Below, in pieces: positions 60,861 to 64,000 of a stretch of 64,000 nucleotides of DNA (the stretch's first letter is position 1; each line of letters begins with the position of its first letter). Origin of the DNA: Streptomyces sp. Q6 (GTDB taxonomy: Bacteria > Actinomycetota > Actinomycetes > Streptomycetales > Streptomycetaceae); assembly GCF_036967205.1 (NCBI RefSeq), contig NZ_CP146022.1, forward strand, positions 7,812,001 to 7,876,000, given 5' to 3'. Both the position numbers and the translations under genes were made by a program. The notes below the pieces were generated by a model, which saw nothing but the letters and a program-made list of their open reading frames with translations, was not told the origin of the DNA and did no database searches.

Positions 60861-62004
60861 CCAGGGACTCGGGCGTCAGATCCGCGAGCGTCGGATAGCC
60901 GTCCACGGCCATCGTCAGATCCGCCTCGGCGAGCAGCGAGCGCAGTACGTGGACGAGGCCGTCCTCACCGCCGACCGCGAGCCCGTACGCGTACGGGCGT
61001 CCGACGCCGACCGCCGTCGCGCCGAGGGCGAGGGCCTTGACGACGTCCGCTCCCGAGCGGATCCCGGAGTCGAAGAGGACGGGCAGGCCGTCCGCCGCCT
61101 CGACGACACCCGGCAGCGCGTCGAGCGCGGGGAGCCCGCCGTTGGCCTGGCGGCCGCCGTGGTTCGAGCAGTAGACGCCGTCCACGCCGCCGTCCCGCGC
61201 CCGGCGCACGTCCTCCGGGTGGCACAGGCCCTTCAGGATCAGCGGCAGATCGGTCAGCGAACGCAGCCACGGCAGGTCGTCCCAGGTGAGCGGGTTGCCG
61301 AAGACACCGGCCCAGGTGCGTACGACGTCGTCGGGTGCGGTGGAGGCGGCCAGGTCGCGGAAGCGCGGGTCCGACGTGTAGTTGGCCAGGCAATGGCCGC
61401 GCAGCTGCGGGAAGTTGGCGGTCGACAGATCCCGCGGACGCCAGCCGGTGACCCAGGTGTCGAGCGTGACGACGATGCCCTTGAAGCCCGCCGCCTCCGC
61501 CCGCTTCACCAGGCTCTCGGCGAGGTCCCGGTCGGTCGGTGTGTACAGCTGGAAGAAGCCGGGGGTGTCCCCGAACGCGGCCGCCACGTCCTCCATCGGG
61601 TCGACCGACAGCGTCGACGCCACCATCGGCACCCCGGTGCGGGCGGCGGCCCGCGCCGTCGCCAGGTCCCCGTGCCCGTCGAGCGCGCACAGGCCGATCA
61701 CGCCGACCGGTGCCATGAACAGGGGAGAGTCGAGGCGCAGCCCGAACAGGTCGACCGAGAGGTCCCGCTGGGCGGCGCCGACCATCATGCGGGGCATCAG
61801 CCCGTACCGCTCGAACGCCCGCACATTGGCCCGCTGCGTGTGCTCGTCGCCGGCGCCGCCCGCGACGTACGACCAGACGGACGGGGGCAGCGCCGCCCGT
61901 GCTCGCTCCTCCAGTGCGGCGAACTCCATCGGCTGCATGGGGACGACCCCGCGCAGCCCGTCGAGGTAGATCTCAAACTGGTAGTCGCCGAACCGCGGGC
62001 TCAT
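60841..62004 (-). CDS. Lactate 2-monooxygenase-like FMN-dependent alpha-hydroxy-acid oxidase
   Basis: A 387-residue TIM-barrel flavoenzyme. ATG 62004 starts [19 protein letters not shown]; a GTG/ATG 15 bases upstream is less likely. Motifs include [54 protein letters not shown], and the active-site [19 protein letters not shown] with catalytic His and Arg. The QANGG variant is characteristic of lactate 2-monooxygenases (lactate + O2 to acetate + CO2), in contrast to plain lactate oxidases. Substrate inferred from the family. Confidence 0.9.
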   Translation of the reverse strand: MSPRFGDYQFEIYLDGLRGVVPMQPMEFAALEERARAALPPSVWSYVAGGAGDEHTQRANVRAFERYGLMPRMMVGAAQRDLSVDLFGLRLDSPLFMAPVGVIGLCALDGHGDLATARAAARTGVPMVASTLSVDPMEDVAAAFGDTPGFFQLYTPTDRDLAESLVKRAEAAGFKGIVVTLDTWVTGWRPRDLSTANFPQLRGHCLANYTSDPRFRDLAASTAPDDVVRTWAGVFGNPLTWDDLPWLRSLTDLPLILKGLCHPEDVRRARDGGVDGVYCSNHGGRQANGGLPALDALPGVVEAADGLPVLFDSGIRSGADVVKALALGATAVGVGRPYAYGLAVGGEDGLVHVLRSLLAEADLTMAVDGYPTLADLTPESLVTLPRA

Positions 62005-62101
62005 CGCACTCCCTCGCACTGGACCTCGAAGTTGACGCCGGATCCGGTTTCAGGGCGGCGCGCCACCCAATGTGCCAGCTCAGCGCCGCCCCGCAAAGGG
62101 G

Positions 62102-62992
62102 TCAGCCGACCCGGCGCACGAATCCCAGGGACGCGTCGAAGATCTCCCGCACCTGGGTACCGTCCGCTCCGTGCCAGCCGTGGTCGGCCCCCGGCACCGT
62201 CCGCAGCTCCACCGGCGCGCCCGCCGCGCGCAGTGCCGCCGCCAGATCGCGGCCGTGCGTGTGCGCCACCATCGTGTCGGCCTCGCCGTGCACGACGAAG
62301 AACGGCGGCGCGTCCGCGTGCGCCTGCCGCGACGGGCTCGCGGCGACGGCGCGTTCGGGCACGTCCGCGGGCGCGGCGCCCAGCAGCAGGGCCTCCGGCG
62401 TCGCCGGGTCGGCCGGGTCGAACGGCGGTCGCGGCGTCGTCAGATCGGCGGGCCCGTACCAGACGACGGCCCCCGCGAGCCGTGGCCCGCCCCGTGCCAG
62501 CGCGAGCAGCGACGCCAGGTGCCCGCCCGCCGACTCGCCCCACACGACGACGCGTTCGGGATCGACGCCGACCTCGGCCGCCCGCAGGGTCAGCCAGCGC
62601 AGCGCGGCCCGCAGATCGTCCAGCTGCGCGGGGAAGAGTGCCTCGCCGCTCAGCCGGTAGTCGACGCAGGCCACCGCGATCCCCGCCGCGGCGAGCCGCT
62701 CGAACGGCCCCGGCTCCCACGCCCGGGTATGCGGCCCCATGTCGTCGCGTCGGCCGCGCCGCCACGCCCCGCCGTGCACGAACAGCACCAGCGGGCGGGC
62801 GGCGCCGGGCGCGTCCGCGGGCAGCCACAGGTCGAGCTCCAGCGGCCGGACACCCGCCGGCTCCGCGTACGGGACACCGCGCAGCGTCCGCACCCCGCAG
62901 GGGCGCGCGGTCGCGGGCGGCAGCGGCGCCACATCCGGATGCGGGGCCGGGATCAGCTCCCGCAGCCCGCCCGGCGTCACGACGTCCGCCAC
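62102..62992 (-). CDS. Alpha/beta hydrolase (BD-FAE/carboxylesterase-like)
   Basis: A 296-residue enzyme with GTG start overlapping the cupin stop by 16 bases. The oxyanion region is LVLFVHGGAWRRG (HGGxW), the nucleophile elbow is VVWGESAGGHLAS (GESAG), and the acid and base lie in FFVVHGEADTMV and VPGADHGWHG. This is the hormone-sensitive-lipase/kynurenine-formamidase-like branch. Its coupling to a quercetinase-like cupin suggests that it cleaves a depside or ester produced by ring opening; this is inference. Confidence 0.9.
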   Translation of the reverse strand: MADVVTPGGLRELIPAPHPDVAPLPPATARPCGVRTLRGVPYAEPAGVRPLELDLWLPADAPGAARPLVLFVHGGAWRRGRRDDMGPHTRAWEPGPFERLAAAGIAVACVDYRLSGEALFPAQLDDLRAALRWLTLRAAEVGVDPERVVVWGESAGGHLASLLALARGGPRLAGAVVWYGPADLTTPRPPFDPADPATPEALLLGAAPADVPERAVAASPSRQAHADAPPFFVVHGEADTMVAHTHGRDLAAALRAAGAPVELRTVPGADHGWHGADGTQVREIFDASLGFVRRVG

Positions 62993-63534
62993 TGGTGGTC
63001 GGGCAGGAACCGCACGTCGTACTCGCGCGGCACCACACCGAACTTGCGCGGCTCGGGCACGAACGGCTCGACCGGCAGGCCGAGCCCCTCCGCCGGAGTG
63101 CCGAGCGTCTCGAAGAACCGCTCGAAGGTCCCGCCGGGCCCGGCGGCGACGCCGACGACCTGGCTGTGATGGCGCTCCATGCGGTAGGCGTGCGGGCAGT
63201 TCTTCGGTACGAACCCGAAGTCGCCGGGCGTCAGCACCCGCTCGATCTGCTCGCCCTCCAGGTCCTCCACGAACAGCCGCACGGCGCCCTGCGTCACGTA
63301 GAACACCTCGTACGTCTCCGCGTGCACATGGGCCGGGATGATGTCGCCCTTCGGGCCCTCCACGGTGAAGAAGTTGAAGGCGTTCTCGGTCTGCTCGCCG
63401 CCCGCGTAGACGGTGATCAGGTCTCCGAAGAGGTGCGCCCGGTCGCCCTCACCCTTCTCGATGACGTACGGCTTGTCGGGTTCGGCCGGAATCCGGGAGG
63501 CGGCGCGCCACCGGGTCGCGTACTCCATGGTCAT
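62977..63534 (-). CDS. Quercetin 2,3-dioxygenase-like cupin
   Basis: A 185-residue single-cupin protein, matching in length the Streptomyces quercetinase. The first cupin motif is IIPAHVHAETYEVFYVTQGAV with three metal ligands (H, H, E). The second is TPGDFGFVPKNCPHAYRME with the fourth His. EQTENAFNFFTVEGP precedes it and ends in the conserved region. The enzyme opens the flavonol C ring with release of CO to give a depside. It is transcribed with the downstream alpha/beta hydrolase and is divergent from a MarR gene. The true substrate could be another flavonoid-like compound. Confidence 0.9.
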   Translation of the reverse strand: MTMEYATRWRAASRIPAEPDKPYVIEKGEGDRAHLFGDLITVYAGGEQTENAFNFFTVEGPKGDIIPAHVHAETYEVFYVTQGAVRLFVEDLEGEQIERVLTPGDFGFVPKNCPHAYRMERHHSQVVGVAAGPGGTFERFFETLGTPAEGLGLPVEPFVPEPRKFGVVPREYDVRFLPDHQWRTS

Positions 63535-63554
63535 GACTGTTCACCCTCGCTTTG

Positions 63555-63591
63555 TCAGGCTGCCTGACGATGTACGTCAGGTACCCTGACA
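63555..63591. promoter_or_regulatory. Two matching 15-bp operator-like palindromes between cupin and MarR genes
   Basis: GTCAGGC-T-GCCTGAC lies at 63555-63569 and GTCAGG-TAC-CCTGAC at 63577-63591. Both share the half-site GTCAGG, and their centres are 22 bp apart, two helical turns. They sit 20-60 bases from the cupin start and 57-95 from the MarR start, suiting repression of both divergent genes by the MarR protein. Confidence 0.75.
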
Positions 63592-63648
63592 CGCGGAACG
63601 GGGGACGGGCAAGTGCCGTGCGAGCGGCGGCTGTACTGCGAGGGATGC

Positions 63649-64000
63649 ATGACCGAGACGCGACGCGATCTGCCGCAGCTCCTGGGCGAGGCCCGGCGCT
63701 GGTTCGAGGAGGGGCTGCTCGCCGATCTGGCGGGCGGCGGCGTGCCGGCGGTGACACCGCCGCAGGTGCAGCTGTTCGCCGCGCTCGACAAGGACGGCAC
63801 CACCGTCTCGGAGCTGGCCCGGCGCATGGGCGTCACCCGGCAGACCGTGCACCAGGCCGTGCACGCGCTGGTCGCCGCCGGGCTCCTGGAGCAGGTGCCG
63901 GACCCGGCGTCGGCCCGGCAGCGGCTGATCCGCCGCACCGCCGAGGGGCGGCACGCCCACGACCGGGCCCGCCGCGCCCTCGACCGGCTGGAGGCGCGGC
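63649..64000 (+). CDS. MarR-family transcriptional regulator, 5' part only
   Basis: ATG 63649 opens a frame that runs off the right edge, giving 117 residues. The winged helix-turn-helix is PPQVQLFAALDKDGTT then VSELARRMGVTRQTVHQAVHALVAAGLLEQ, with the wing PDPASARQRLIRRTAEG. MarR proteins are usually repressors relieved by phenolic ligands, which suits a gene divergent from a flavonol-type dioxygenase. The two palindromes in the shared upstream region are its probable operators. Confidence 0.85.
   Translation, partial: MTETRRDLPQLLGEARRWFEEGLLADLAGGGVPAVTPPQVQLFAALDKDGTTVSELARRMGVTRQTVHQAVHALVAAGLLEQVPDPASARQRLIRRTAEGRHAHDRARRALDRLEAR

Overview
The window is very GC-rich actinobacterial chromosome, almost certainly Streptomyces. 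The third codon position is nearly always G or C, GTG starts are common, and neighbouring genes often overlap by ATGA or GTGA. The gene content also fits: SpoIIE-type phosphatase, class F sortase, RmdA-type c-di-GMP protein, SCO0930-type lipoprotein, ergothioneine operon and PF04672 methyltransferase. The block from the SCO0930-type lipoprotein through rmdA and a LysR gene to the three-gene succinate dehydrogenase resembles, from memory, S. coelicolor SCO0930-SCO0922. I see no phage, IS element, CRISPR array, rRNA or tRNA.

Layout. 1-6.4 kb: 3' end of an amidohydrolase gene, a lipase-maturation-factor-like membrane protein, a lipoprotein with a Pro/Thr/Asp-rich tail, a PAS-GAF-SpoIIE-HATPase signalling protein and an Fpg/Nei glycosylase. 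6.4-12.3 kb: an anti-sigma factor, a four-gene LytTR regulator / small membrane protein / sodium-solute symporter / LytS kinase operon, a hypothetical gene and an ECF sigma factor. 12.5-20.9 kb: an envelope region with a CapA-like protein, VOC fragment, universal stress protein, polysaccharide deacetylase, class F sortase flanked by two paralogous anchored exoproteins, DUF4239 protein and lipoproteins. 21-24.9 kb: methyltransferase, rmdA and a VOC protein. 25-29.4 kb: LysR divergent from sdhCAB. 29.5-38.3 kb: three overlapping genes including an AbiEii-like nucleotidyltransferase, acyl-CoA ligase, UvrA-like ABC ATPase, LLM oxidoreductase, HAD phosphatase and dodecin. 38.6-48.3 kb: a solute-binding lipoprotein behind an operator-like palindrome, egtABCD, a PARG-like protein, a PemK/MazF-like protein, a GH18 protein and an amidase. 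48.4-64 kb: LacI regulator, thioredoxin, flavin oxidoreductase, SRPBCC, methyltransferases, AIM24, VOC and TPR proteins, a formylglutamate-amidohydrolase/flavoprotein pair, two exoprotein paralogues coupled to an SGNH hydrolase, lactate monooxygenase, alpha/beta hydrolase, and a quercetinase-like cupin divergent from a MarR gene that runs off the end.

The main caution for any reader is that five genes are broken (capA-like, polysaccharide deacetylase, Pro-rich exoprotein, egtC, amidase). Every break is repaired by adding a single C or G to a short C/G run, and the Pro-rich gene needs two such additions. A sixth gene (PARG-like) may have its start displaced in the same way. The pattern points to homopolymer undercalls in the consensus rather than five independent pseudogenes, though the sequence alone cannot decide.

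Other structure of note: tandem repeats that start at or just after stop codons (21 bp x 3, 14 bp x 5, 7 bp x 7), several long perfect hairpins between convergent genes, two matching operator-like palindromes 22 bp apart in front of the cupin/MarR pair, a TTGGT-N4-ACCAA palindrome inside a likely promoter, and a LysR-type T-N11-A palindrome between lysR and sdhC.
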